Shown one piece after another: positions 35,393 through 47,075 of a stretch of 64,000 nt of DNA (its first letter is position 1; the number at the start of each line of letters is the position of its first letter). The notes under the pieces are model-generated. The model was given only the letters and a program-made list of their open reading frames with translations, did not search any database and was not told the origin of the DNA. The stretch comes from Ulota crispa (taxonomy: Eukaryota > Streptophyta > Bryopsida > Orthotrichales > Orthotrichaceae): the NCBI GenBank assembly GCA_963920765.1, contig OY987247.1, positions 10,946,471 through 11,010,470 on the forward strand, read 5' to 3'. A program made the translations under genes and the position numbers.

Positions 35393-37309
35393 GTTGTTCT
35401 CCACACCAGCGAAGGGAATATGCCGAGATCTGCTTCCACCAGAGTAATTTCAGATTAATCCCCAAACACACAAAAAAATCTACTTTTTACACAAGTATCG
35501 ATCAGATGGTAGCATGTATCGAAATATATTTCCATTGCATGCACCAGATCCCTGAGTGTAGAATCAACAGAACCAGAATGCTGATGTAACCTTTACACAA
35601 ATTTGGAAATAAACCTAAAAATATCCAACAAACTCCACGGCTCGGATTAACTCTTCCTCGAATAATATAATCAGCATGCTAATGGCCAACTAGAGTTTCT
35701 GTTCAGAAAACTGAAGTTCTAAAAATCCAGACCTTTAAATTCCTCCGATCTTATCCACAAACATACACGCCAACCAGCTGACTCAAACGAAGTTTATCTT
35801 AAACCCCAAGCGTTATTGCAACCAAAACACGGTCTAAAAAACATAAAATACTCCAACACGTCCAATCCTGCACCAAAATCAGAATTACTACTTCGCACAC
35901 CTTCTTAGCTCTCATTCAATTACTCAACATTCACGAATAATGACGAAATTGCACATAACCTGGTAAAATAAAATAAATGACCTATCGACAGTATGCCGTC
36001 ATTCCAATTTCTACTGAACGATATCCCGGACGCCATAAGGAATTCCTTTGCAATCCTGAAGACCTTAAAGACCGAAGCACGGAAAATTCTGTACTCATCT
36101 CCAACCTCTCGGCAAAATTCGTCTAAAAGCCCAAACCCTAAGGGAATAATCGCCTTCCACATGCTCATTTCTTCATTCTTCCTTCTTCCTTCTTCCTTCT
36201 TCCGTCTGCTATCTACAGCTTACATTCATAAAGAAATTCGATCCAGGGAGCGAGGAAAATGAGAAATTAACCATTACCGCCAATGAACTTGTAGCCTTTC
36301 ACGAGCGCCTCAACCAAATGGAATTGTCTTCGTCACGGTAATGCTCAACCATAGCGCCAGCTGCGCTATGTCGATCGATCTCGCAGCGACAACTGCAAAC
36401 TTTTCAATCGCGCACAAATCAACTACTACTCCTTTAACGTCACGAAAACGTACGTAATATCGTCTCCTTGACAGCAACGCGCAAGCTCCGCATCTAATTC
36501 AAACTAAGCATAAGAGCGCCAGGAGAAACAGCACGATGTCTTGAGTTGCCGGTCTAATTTAGTTCGTGAGACTCACGAGAGGCGCCATAGCGATATCGGC
36601 AATGGCGCAACATGCAGCGCGAGAATTGAATGTTGACATCTGCGAGGAACTGGAAAGCTCAAGAGTGCTCGTCGACTGCGATGAAGGTGAAGAGAGAATG
36701 GTGATGCTACTTAGACGTATCGGTGTGTGTGAACGGGGATATTACGAAGAGCGCTATTCTGTGGCGTGCGGTGTGAATGGAGTATGAATTCTTTCTCGGA
36801 CTTTGTACTCGCAAAAAAAAAATTTGAGCCCTGCAAGAGCCTCCTACAAAGTCTCTCAAGGGGTCTTAGGGGTCTTACAACATGTACTTACTACAACAAA
36901 TAAATCACTAAGTTCCTATTTTTGCTCAACTTTTGTATTCAATGTAATCATGAAAACTACACTATTATGTTATCCCTATTGAACAAAAACTATGGGTACA
37001 AATGTACAATAGTATCATAAATTCTACTTTACTCTATTTGAATAAATGAGTGAAGTACTTGGATAGTGAGTAGTGAGTACATTTACATATTTTATGAGTA
37101 CAGTGTCTTTATTAATGTTTTGAGTTGTGCATGTGCCTTAGGTCCTTCTTACAAGGTAGCAATGGGTATGAGTGGCCTTTTCTTATACTCACACTAGCCA
37201 ATTGATAGCTTGGGTTGTCAAACCTTAGGGGGCTCTTGGAGGGCTCAAAACTTTGCTAATGATTACAAGCTATCCAAACATTCCGATTTGATCATGACTT
37301 GGCTTATCT
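35393..37309. other. APE1L 5' flank and intergenic
   Basis: 35400-36800 has a gene-like base composition and probably holds the promoter and untranslated leader of APE1L. Small open frames here, including one at 36566-36787 on the + strand, match nothing I know and are not called. A short CTT-rich simple repeat sits at 36172-36205. From 36800 the sequence is AT-rich. Confidence 0.45.
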
Positions 37310-37610
37310 GCATTAAATGTTGCATTTAGGATGCCCCACACTAATTTCTTGACATTTCACATTGTGTAAATATTTACTAATATTAGAGTAATTTTCATCA
37401 ACAATTACTACAACAAAACAAATTTTCAAGGGCCTAACAACAATAACAAAGTTGTTGAAAATTAAATTGATCACATTTTGATTGTAAACCATGTGAAATC
37501 CTAATATCTAGAGAGTTGCATGCACCTTCAAGTGGCATGTTGTTAGTCACAAGGTAACCTTTTCATGCAAGGCAATCTAATTGTTAAAGCAACCTAAATG
37601 TAATATCTAA
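37310..37610. repeat. Diverged relative of the nested MITE at 11878
   Basis: The left end 'tgcatttaggatgccccacactaat' and right end 'agcaacctaaatgtaa' echo the terminal repeats of 11878-12109. Internal phrases such as 'caacaattactacaa' and 'aagggccta' match the interior of that element in inverted order. Confidence 0.5.
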
Positions 37611-38754
37611 TATAAGTAGTTTAATTAGGGGTGGTTTAAAAATCATTTTCAGGGTAGTGCAAATTGGTAAGTGTGAAGCTAATTCATCCATAAATGTGTG
37701 GATGATGAATTTTTTTCATTCCATTCAAATACATGTCTATCTCTTTAGATATTTGTTTGTTCATTCAAAATGTGGTGATTTTGTTGCACTTTTAACAAAT
37801 TGATTGAAACTTGGTGATTTATTCTTTCAAGGAAGAGATAATGGTTTGCAAAATTTCTTTTTTTCTTCTAAATTTCTCATTTTATAACGTATTAGTACAA
37901 ATCAAAACCTTGTATGTTTGTTTGTGATTCATAATTATGTCTTATCTAACAAAAAGATGTTGGTAGTGCTCATTTTGCACTATGTGACTATTGAGCTAAT
38001 ATCTCTTATGTAATCCTATTGTGAACCGAGAGCCCAATTCAACATTTGAAGAATTCCCCCTATGATTTTGAAATTATTTCTTCTATATGCTTTTATTCGT
38101 GAATCTATTGCAAATGTTGTGGAACCATGTTATTTTTTTAGAGGTTTTATATTTTCTTTTAGAACAACTCCTTAGCACCCCAAACGTTAATTAATTTCTG
38201 CATTCTTTGAAAATAAAGGATGTTTAATTTCCATTGATAATCAAGAACATATTAAAAAGTTGTATTGAATAGTATGAGTTCACACTTAGACAAGTAATAA
38301 TATTATTATACTAGTATAAGTATTTTTTGTATCAACAAAGGCAATAGGAATATCCTTGCAATAAATAAATTCTACGCTAGCAACAAACTATGATCAATTT
38401 AGAAACTTAAACTATGAGTTGACCAATTAACTCACAAACGCCATCAACTTGATTCAAAGTAAAACCTCAATGTAAACCACTTTATGCATGTACCATCTCT
38501 TTACTTTATGCAATTTAAAACCCTTAAACCCTAACCAACAACCAAGATTTTAAAAAGCACTCAAAAAATAAGCAAATCACCTTGTTATGATTAGGTACCA
38601 TGAGAAGACAGGGTTTTTCAAAGGAGGTTGCGTAGCAAATGCCCAACTTACATTCCATATAAATTGGCCCTTCTCCTCCTCATCAAATTTCAACACATGA
38701 AACATTTTCATGCACAATAGTCACACCTTTTACATTCTCTTTGGCCAATCAAAG
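37611..38754. other. AT-rich intergenic stretch, nothing recognised
   Basis: No coding frame, RNA gene or paired repeat ends seen. Confidence 0.6.
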
Positions 38755-39060
38755 TGAGCAGCTCCATGACTCATGTAGTGGTTAACAATGAAGTTAATGC
38801 AAGAAACACTATTAAAATAATAGATTACTAGAAGTGGCACCTTTTTAATATTCTTTTAGCCAATCAAAGTAAGTAGCTCCATGATTTAAGTGGTGGTTAG
38901 CAACAAAATATAACGGGTCACTGGAAGTTACATTACAACACTTTCTCTCAACCAATTAGATTGAAACGCTTCACTTGCCGTTAACAATAGGTCATTAGAA
39001 GTTCCACCACAACACTCTCTCACCCAATCAGAGTGAGCATCTCAAAAGGCTATGTATAGA
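38755..39060 (+). repeat. Degenerate tandem repeat with CCAATCA motifs
   Basis: Diverged units of roughly 80-110 bp each contain 'ggtcactagaagt', 'caccacaacactttctc' and 'ccaatcaaagtgagcagctcc'-like phrases. The same phrases occur inside the Helitron-like elements at 39495-39640 and about 2680-2725, so this is probably part of, or a relic of, that family. Confidence 0.55.
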
Positions 39061-39205
39061 ATTTTTAAAATTTCAGGTTGTATCCTAGCTTCTATATAGA
39101 AAATATTGTCTTCTATTAATCACAACAATTTGGATTAACCCTCTATTTTTAATTATATCATATTTTGGCACTATTTTGATATCTAATATTCTAATATTCT
39201 AACCT

Positions 39206-39408
39206 ATATCTATAAAAGAATCCCAAGACCCCATTTTAGATGAAAAGTAAAAAGTTTGAGTGCAACTATGAGTTGTATTCCATGCATGTAAGTTGCACCT
39301 TTTACATTATCCTTATTTAACAAGTTGCACCTTTTATGTTTTCTATTGTTGCACCTTTTCCATTTTCTATAATGATCAACCCAATGGTACAACGGGTGAG
39401 TAAACTAG

Positions 39409-39409
<1 letters not shown>
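39206..39409 (+). mobile_element. Short Helitron-like element
   Basis: It begins 'tctataaaagaatcccaaga' and ends 'ggtacaacgggtgagtaaactagt'. The start matches that of the larger copy beginning near 39455 and the end matches 2964 and 40265. T/A-rich starts of the 'tctata...aaaagaatccc' type are common in plant Helitrons, and CTAGT is a standard Helitron 3' end. There is no coding content. The exact 5' base is uncertain. Confidence 0.5.

Positions 39410-39410
<1 letters not shown>

Positions 39411-39458
<48 letters not shown>
39411..39458. repeat. (TA)n microsatellite
   Basis: Alternating AT tract of about 48 bp, lying exactly between two Helitron-like elements. Confidence 0.95.
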
Positions 39459-39464
<6 letters not shown>

Positions 39465-40265
39465 ATCCCATGGGCTGTTTTGGATGAAAAGTAAAATAAA
39501 GCAAATCACTCAAGGTTACACCACTCACTGCAAGTTATACCACAACACTCTATTTTATCCACTTACAACCCTATTTTTATTTGCTTCACCAGAAGTTAAC
39601 AACAAATCACTAGCAGTTGCACGACAACTTTCTCGTAGCCAAAGGGGGGCACATGGATAGGGGGATGGGGATAAGAGGCACAAGGATAGGAGGCATAGGA
39701 ATAGGGGGCATGGGGATAGGAGGGCACATGGATAGAGGGCACATGCAAGGACAGGAGAACATGGGGATATGGAGCATGGGAATAGGTATGCATGGAGATA
39801 GGGGGCACGGGGATAAGGGGCATAGGGATAGGGGGCACGAGGATAAGGGGCACGGGGATAGGGGGCACGAGGATAGGGGGCATGGGGATAGGGGGCACAA
39901 GGATAGGGGGCACATGGATGTGGAGCACGGGAATAGGAAGGCATGGTGATAGGGGGCATAGGAATAGGGGGCATAGGGATAGGGGGCATAGGGATAGGGG
40001 GCACAGGAATAGGGAGCATGGGATAGGAGGCACATGGATACGGAGGCACAGGAATAGAGGGCACATGGTGAGGGAGGCAACTCCGGCAAGGGATAGGGGG
40101 CACATGGATAGGGAGGCACAGGAATAGGGAGGCACGGGAATAGGGAGCACATGGATAGAAGGCATCAAGATAGGAGGGCATGGGGATATGATTGCTATTA
40201 CACAATTTCTTTATTGCAAGGATATTTTTGTTGCCTCCGTTGGTACAACGGGTACATAAACTAGT
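39455..40265 (+). mobile_element. Helitron-like element carrying the largest minisatellite
   Basis: It starts 'taaaagaatcccatgggctg', contains the 'cactcactgcaagttataccacaac' and 'aacaaatcactagcagttgca' phrases, then the minisatellite, and ends 'ttggtacaacgggtacataaactagt'. It follows directly after another member of the family. No Rep/helicase gene is present, so it is non-autonomous. Confidence 0.55.
39646..40188 (+). repeat. 15-bp G-rich minisatellite, array 3 (about 540 bp)
   Basis: The longest of three arrays of the GGGGATAGGGGGCAC unit, with variants carrying CACGA, CATGG and CACAA. Some units are 12 or 18 bp, which shifts the phase. Both strands are open in several frames for 110-216 codons, giving Pro-rich (minus) or Gly/Arg/His-rich (plus) pseudo-proteins. 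G runs of four to five separated by three to four bases recur along the + strand. Confidence 0.9.
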
Positions 40266-40949
40266 AAATAAATACTAAGCATATCTTGCTAAGACAATGG
40301 AAATGTAACTATGCTTTTTTACTTGTTTTTGGAAATTTTCAACATTTGACTAGTAGCATAACATGCCTTAGATTTTGTACTAGGAGGTCCTTGTTTGTTT
40401 TGTTGAATATTGCATGTACAATGATGACACACTCTTTCATATTTAATATATATATATATATATACATATATAATATGAAGCTAATTTTTTGTAAATAATA
40501 AAATGTGTTATTAAAGCTATAAATTTCTCAATTTTTGACCCAAGTGTTTCTAAAAGACTCATGTCACAACCTTTAAAAGGTGAATGCATTGATAAATGAA
40601 AGAATTCATGATGATATGTAAATTAGTAAATAAGCAAAAGTTGCTTGGAGATAGATATTTTGAGATGGTGGACTTGTGCACTAGAATTAGACATCTCCAC
40701 TTGAATGATAAGTGCACAAGAAATTGAGATCTCCAAACAATGGATTTGTGAAGTGATTTACACAATTTCATCTAGAGGATAATTGTATTGCACTATACTG
40801 GGGTTAGACTACTTCTAGATAAAGGCAAGGGTTGGAATTTGGAATTAGATTACTCCCAGTAAAATATTACAATTGGATAAGATGTAAAGCCATACTTAGA
40901 ATATTTTAAAGTGTGAATGAAACTTTTACTTTAGTAGATAGTTCTAAAT
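40266..40949. other. AT-rich intergenic with a short (TA)n at 40447-40470
   Basis: Apart from the short dinucleotide tract nothing is recognised. Confidence 0.6.
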
Positions 40950-41208
40950 AACACCATATTAGGTAAATTGGGAAAAATGGTACATTCTCGGACTTTCACT
41001 ACTTTTGTCATTATGTACAATCTAGCATATTACAAAAAACAAGCATACACTTTCTTGAACAATAGTGAAGTCTCAAGGATTGTCTCCAAGAATTTTTTAA
41101 TTATTTACAACTTTGAGCTATAGCTACACCTACATTTATTGTATGTAAGATTAAAGTGGAGTACAAAATGGCCCATCCATTTTTCCCAACTTTACTTGAT
41201 ATGGTGTT
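40950..41208. mobile_element. MITE of the AACACCATATT family, copy 1
   Basis: The left end is AACACCATATTAGGTAAATT and the right end is 'acttgatatggtgtt', inverted. AAAT occurs immediately outside both ends (40946-40949 and 41209-41212), a possible 4-bp duplication. The phrase 'gtggagtacaaaatgg' near the right end is shared with the copies at 43745 and 49169. Confidence 0.65.
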
Positions 41209-42428
41209 AAATGGAATTGAGGATAGGCAATTAAAATTAGAAAATGAGATCCTAATTGATGTGAAAGATTGATAGTTCTTGTCATAGTTTTGATGATATA
41301 AGATGGAGATCTCAAGGTGAGGAGACTTTTTCTTTTCAAGAATTGACTTCTCTTTATGGTTGAGAGGTTGGATTCTTTGTGACATTATAGTCCATTAAGT
41401 GTTTGTTGATATTTCATTTGAGTCTTTTGGTGTTTTAAGTTACAAATTGTGGAAGATTTACAATAGTCGTAGTCAATCCATTTACAAAATAGAAAAACCA
41501 CAAAACTTTAGTACAATGAATTGCAATTAGCTAGCCCTTCTTGCAAGGAATTTGCACCACAAACTCTTTGAAAGCATCACATAGCATTTTATATAAATAC
41601 AATACTTCAAAGCTATTTTCCTCTAAATACATTAGTGTTATCCTATAAGCACCCATTCCCAAGGGTCTACACCTTCTATTTCACAAAAAGAAAAGATGAT
41701 TGTTCAATTTTTTTTTAATACTAATATTTAGATACAAAACCAAACCCAAACTATCAATAAAAGAAGTGATATGATTGTCTAGTTTAATTTTTAATTTGCA
41801 AAGGTCAAATTAGTGAATGTGTCACCTTTTTTGTGGGAACATAACCCTAGCACCATCTTTTTAGCATGCAAATTTTCTTGCATCTACTTTTAATTCTAAC
41901 AAAAACAAGATGACAACAAATACAAAACAAAGTTGCTGTTTTAGGAGAACCCTATTACTCAAGAGTTGATGAACCAACTCTGTAAGCACTAATTTCAATC
42001 TTTATTTCTGTACATAAAAATAGCAGGCTATGCAATATGCATAAAGGACTGTCTGATTTGTTTTGCATATCCTTCATTCTAGCCAAATGCAATTTACTCT
42101 TACGACACATTTAACTACTTATGAACTTTTCATAACCTTGAACATTGAAAATCTCCCAACATTTATTACATGTTCTTCCCAAATAATTGCATGCCTTTTG
42201 ATTTGAACATGCTGTATATCCAGATGTTTTTGCAAGTTCCTCCTAATTTTTTACAAACCAAAGTTAATTATGTGCTACGGCTTATGGACTTTGGATTGTT
42301 CATAGTTGGTTACACATGGCATTCTTCCCTCAGGATTGAAAAATCTTAAATTACACAAAACTCCTCCAATATCTACAAATTACTCTTACGACAACTCTGC
42401 AATCCCAAGAGTTTAGTGTACAATTACT
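41209..42428. other. AT-rich intergenic stretch, nothing recognised
   Basis: No gene or repeat boundary supported. Confidence 0.55.
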
Positions 42429-42502
42429 CCTTTTCCAAGACTTCAGTGTCCCCGCCCCAGCCATCTTCAGTCTTCACAGCAAGACATTTGTCTAGATCAC
42501 CT
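42429..42502 (-). other. Exon-like fragment, possible C-terminal exon
   Basis: On the minus strand a strong acceptor ('cctttccttttcaagcag') is followed by an open frame reading DLDKCLAVKTEDGWGGD and then TEVLEKE and a stop at 42429. The composition looks genuinely coding. I do not recognise the family and cannot join it with certainty to other exons; the next coding-like minus-strand piece is at 44187-44511. It may be the last exon of an undetermined gene or a captured fragment. Confidence 0.35.
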
Positions 42503-42960
42503 GCTTGAAAAGGAAAGGAACTTAATGAAAGTTTGGCCAGGTGGGAATTGTTGAGATTCGGATGTTTCCTCCTGTTAAGGTAGGAATATTATAAACGGTT
42601 ACCCCCTCTACTTGGAGAAGTAGGCTGTTTTGAAATCAACAATAGTTAGTTTTGAAAAAAAAATTGAAATATTCTAAAAAAATGTTATTTTCTAGTATTT
42701 GATTAATTCAAACACATTTTGGAACAAATTTCTAGAGGTAACCACTTAAGGTGCACCTATGAAACAAGAATTGGTCCAAACCCTAAATCCACATTTATAT
42801 TGCATAAAATATTTATTTTCATTTTTTTTTTTTTTTTTCACTCTTTCTTATCCTTGTTTCTGCACAGATTGAGCTTATTTTCTCAAGAAATTTCCCATAT
42901 CTTATAGCCTAAAGTGGCTAATTTAAACGGTTAATGGTATTTCTACCTCATATAGAATGC

Positions 42961-43201
42961 AGATGATTCAGTGGATGTGGCGAGTTTGCTGGATCCTGGG
43001 GTGCTACTTCGGTGAGAGTATCCTCAAGAGCACGTTTGGTGAGGGAGTAGCAAATTCGTTTGAAGCTTTTCCTCAACGGATTGAACGGAGGTCTACAGAC
43101 GTTGTACATGTCACTGTGACCTTCATCTCCTTCTTGTACAGGATTCTGCAATCTCGGGTTGGGCCTACAAAAGACCACCAGTCCACCACCAGCAAGCAAC
43201 C
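42961..43201 (+). other. Exon-like open segment, strand uncertain
   Basis: On the + strand an acceptor-like 'atagaatgcag' precedes an open frame of about 80 codons that ends at a consensus donor (CCAG then GTAAGA). The minus strand is also open for most of the length in one frame. The base composition is GC-rich. Neither reading matches a family I know. Confidence 0.3.
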
Positions 43202-43744
43202 AGGTAAGACCATGGAAATCACAGCTAAGCTAACATTCTACAAAGCGTCAAAAGTGAAATACAAAAATACTGCAAGTCACGTAGATGTACACTACTGCTG
43301 CGTTTCAGAGTACCAACATTTGTGTATTTAGAACTTCAAAATCTATGACGTGCATAGATTTGAGATATGGACTGGATCAATTTCTTCAACACTTTGCCGT
43401 AATTCCTCGCTGGGTCTTGTGAAAGACATGATTGAAACTCATGCTAGAAAATCCATTTATGGACCGTACTGTTCATTAACCATAGACTAATTGACGTGGA
43501 ATGCAGGTATCATCAATTCAGAAGATTGGTTAATTTTTGAGAGTGGTTCATGATTAGTAATATCATCACTAAACAACATGATTTGTGCACTAAGTGAAAT
43601 TATGACACATGTACCTATTTATGGACTATTTAAATGTAATTATGAACTTTCTATGTCCCTCAACATTGAAAATTTTTCAATATATTTTGCTTATATCTTT
43701 TGTAAAGTTTTGCATGTTTTTTAAATTTGATATATATTTTTTTG

Positions 43745-44001
43745 AACACCATATTAAGTAATTTGGGTCAAAATGGTCATTTTGGGACTTTTGAAAATTT
43801 GAGAAAATTGGGGTGATCACCCCAAATTGAGCCCCTTTGGTACATGTGTCCTCACTTGAGAAGAGAAATTTGTGAGGGAAAAAATCTTAATGACTCAAAT
43901 TGAACCTAATACTTTTGAATCTAGTTTGAGGTGACTATTTTGGATTGAGGTGGAGTACAAAATGGTACCTTTGTTTTTCCCAATTTACCTAATATGGCGT
44001 T
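43745..44001. mobile_element. MITE of the AACACCATATT family, copy 2
   Basis: It starts AACACCATATTAAGTAATTT and ends 'ttacctaatatggcgtt'. Internal phrases 'ggtgatcacccc', 'gtacatgtgtcctcac' and 'gtggagtacaaaatggtacc' match the copy at 49169 in inverted orientation. No coding content. Confidence 0.75.
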
Positions 44002-44186
44002 TTTGTTTTATAGACATTTCTCAATATTATGCAAAAGGAAACCGTTCCTGAAGTATCACTTAAGGACTATGGATAGTTCATATTTACTTAACCGTGACAT
44101 AAATCTACCTAAAATCTTAAATTGAATGAGTCCACCATACAAATGATTTGTTTTGGGAGTCAAATGATAGTGTAAGAGAGAGTACT

Positions 44187-44511
44187 CACATGCTATGGGA
44201 TCTAAATACCCTGGGAATCATGACCTTATTGAACTTATGGCCTTCACATATGATGATGACCCTGTCATTGCCGACAAGCTCATCGCTGTTGAAGTAAAAC
44301 TTAAATGTGGAGTCTATTACCACCCAGTGTTGCAAGAACAAATCACTTGAACTTCTCTCGAGCGTAAACTTTTCTTGAGGGGCAAGTGTTTTCAAAGCTG
44401 TGTACACTCCACTTGAACTTTCTGTAATCACTTTAAACACTGAATGCGTGCCATTCTCTAACACGGTAGCACCTTTCCTCATAATTAAATGCCAAAGAAT
44501 CTCAAACTTCG
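44187..44511 (-). other. Exon-like fragment of an unidentified gene
   Basis: On the minus strand an acceptor-like 'gtgcaggtag' ends at 44512. It is followed by about 108 open codons including 'GATVLENGTHSVFKVITES' and 'FLQHWVVIDSTFKFYF', ending at a GTATTT donor-like site. Codon quality is good. I recognise no domain. With the fragments at 42429 and 42961 it may mark a decayed or poorly split gene, interrupted by the MITE at 43745. Confidence 0.35.
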
Positions 44512-45391
44512 CCTACCTGCACAAAATCAACACATTCAATCATCCTATTTCTGCTCAAACTCATTGCATTGCCGCAATTCAGAGCACTTCTGTGCTGCAC
44601 TATTGACATTCCAGCGTAAAAAGCCTTAAAACACAAGGATAGATATAGATCTAAATAATTGCCACATTTACCTAATTATAGACTATGAAGGCAAATTTTG
44701 ACTCTACATGGCCATGGTGATCAATAATTTTAATATCATCCACATTCTCTAGAACTAAACTCTCCAAGCACAAAAAGAACATTTTGAGACTTACATAAAT
44801 ACAATTTCTAAGTGCCACAAATTGACCACAAGATTGACACTACTTCCAACATCGCTCTCCCTTTTAACATGGTTTTTGCTTCCTGAAAATTTAATAATTT
44901 AAAATTAGTCAGATATAGCATCTTATATTTCTAGAACGGCGTTTGAAAAAGTGCTGTTGAAATGGAGTTTTGCCAACATATCAAATTTCACGTGATCCGT
45001 AGGCATTGCATAGCCACATCAATAGTTCTTAGGCTTTTTACGTTGATTGCCTCACATAATACTACAGTATATGAGAAAAAAAGAGTTGGATTTGACATCT
45101 ATTAGAAAAATTCAATCTTGCCTCTTCAAGGACTTTACCGTTGAGATTGATAATGTAAGTAGGTGAAATTTGTTGAAATACCAGAAAATTGGCATGGGAT
45201 CATCTAATGGGCCTTGAGATTGTGAAATCCAAAGCTGATCAAATCTAATGAATCCTTTGAGAAAAGAGTTGACAAAAGAGTGAGCAGGAAATGGAGCGAG
45301 GTTTCAATGAAGTGCATACCGATTCTTTTATAACACACATCTGTGTAGGGTCACGGTGCTGAGGACGTGGTGGGGAGCGATTCCCAAGGCG
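44512..45391. other. Intergenic stretch, nothing recognised
   Basis: Contains the 3' flank of the membrane-protein gene at its right edge. No other feature seen. Confidence 0.5.
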
Positions 45392-46652
45392 TTAGGTACA
45401 ATGGGAGGGACCATCACACAGGATTCGTTGACAAGAGACGAGCATGATGACAGAGAAGCCCATCATGGACACTATCACCAAGACAGCGAGGATGTAGTAA
45501 CGCTTGAACGACTGCCCGAACTCCTTTCTCGTCTTGTGCGGCACATCCGGAGCATGTTCTGAGAATTTGAAATCAGCCCCGAATTTTTTCAATCGAGATA
45601 TCTGGACCGTTAACACCTGAATCAAAGCACCACACCCGTTTCAAAGTTAAGTACCTCGTTCCAGGTTTTTCGATCTAAATACTTAGAAAGTCTAAAACAA
45701 GTTTTCAGAAGGCTTTTTAACACACTCGGATTCAATCGAGGCCACGTATTGGCAAAGGGAAATATGCTGGACCCCCGGGGTTGGACCCTTGTTATTCTCA
45801 TTGAAAAAAAAAACACAGCAAACTCTCTTAAATTCTTCTGTAGGAATTTTGCGTATGAATTGCCTCTGTATCAACAGGGAAATGTGAGGCAAGGGAAAAT
45901 CACAGAAGAAATAGACAGAAATGTTTAACAACTCACAGAGAAAACGTGAAGAATTCCTGAATTGAGACAGGGAAATCTACTAAAGTTTGCTGTGAAAAGG
46001 TCACCACATCCGTATTGACACATTTAAAAGATGACGTTAATGCAGTCACAATTTGAGGGTCTTGCAGATCTAGCTACAGTAGCTCCTGAAAGCACATTGT
46101 GAGGCGTCCAAACCCGCGGCGGACGAGAGATCTAGCAAGCACCTTGGTGTTTTCAGCTTCGAAGTTAGTGGCCCGTTTCCACTTGATGAAGTTATGGAAC
46201 TTGTTGCAAACAGCAAAGAGAGTGATAGCGGATGCCAGCAGCGACAGAGCAAACGGCCCCCGCCAATTATGGCATGTGAGCTGACTGGCCTGCGACACCG
46301 TGGTGAGCACGACACCTTGGAACACGCTGAAGAACCCGATGATATGGTAAATCTCGTTCTTCACATTCAAACTGAGAGTGTACTTGCGCTCCTTGCGCTC
46401 CTGCGACTCCTTGAGCCGGCTCTGCCACTCGACCAAGATGCCCCTCAGACGCCCGTTGCCCTCGATATATGCCAATGCGTTGGCTTCGATCTCGTTCGTC
46501 ACGAGCGGTTGATCGGGTACGTCGAGAGAGACGTGGTCGTTCGACGTCGATGTCGACAGGAGTGCGTGCTCTCCACTTGAGGACGCAATGAGCAGGTCCT
46601 GGGATCCCCGTCCGCTAGCACACGACTGCAGGTGCTGCATCTGTATAGACAT
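45392..46652 (-). CDS. Plant-type three-pass membrane protein of unknown function, two exons
   Basis: Exons on the minus strand: 46652-46143 and 45616-45392, joined in phase 0 by a 526-bp GT-AG intron, 244 residues. The first 60 residues are Ser-rich and polar. Then come a charged region with 'LRGILVEWQSRLKESQERKERKY' character (residues 69-91), membrane segments at about 104-121 and 133-150, a basic loop, a conserved-looking 'LKKFGADFKF' (179-188), and a last membrane segment at about 209-231 with a short Cys-containing tail. This layout matches an uncharacterised plant membrane-protein family I remember only in outline; no enzyme motif is present. An in-frame ATG at 46781 would add 43 residues, but a splice-acceptor-like 'ctttacag' sits directly before the chosen Met, so that stretch is probably leader or intron. 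Confidence 0.7.
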
Positions 46653-46854
46653 CTGTAAAGACAGATGAGTTCCATGATCTCTTCGGAATGAGAACAGAGC
46701 CTCCTCGGGGATCTTTTTGTAGGCAAATCTTCGGTACAGACTATATTGTATGATTTTGACCCAGCTCGGTCTACTGCACATCTATGTCGGAGGAGCCGAT
46801 TTTTGGAGAACCGACTTTTAGTTACTAGCTAGTCGACTGTTTTGAGAATCGTTG

Positions 46855-47075
46855 ACTCAACAGAAAAAATGAGCTCTTCTCAAGAGAAAAGTCTCCTAAT
46901 TTTGACACACTACCATATTTATTGAGGTAGGAGAAGCATAGGTAAGATACTTAAGGAAGGGTCCTTAGTACCTTATTGTTAACTCAACAGGAAACATGGG
47001 CTCAAGAGAAGGTCTCCTAGTCTTGACACATTACCATATTCATTGAGGTAGGAGAAGCATAGGTGAGGTACCTAC
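46855..47075. repeat. Imperfect tandem duplication upstream of the membrane-protein gene
   Basis: Segments at 46855-46950 and 46982-47075 share 'actcaacag', 'ctcaagagaa', 'gtctccta', 'ttgacaca', 'taccatatt' and 'attgaggtaggagaagcataggt' in the same order, with a 127-bp offset. They lie 200-420 bp upstream of the start codon, so they may carry duplicated promoter sites. Confidence 0.8.

Noticed and set aside
39555..40205. Long proline-rich open frames (up to 216 codons) on the minus strand and Gly/Arg/His-rich frames on the plus strand
   Set aside because: They are generated by a 15-bp tandem repeat, whose length is a multiple of three, so several frames stay open at once. The same happens at 2679-2931 and 19957-20238. 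No start context, splice signal or conserved domain.
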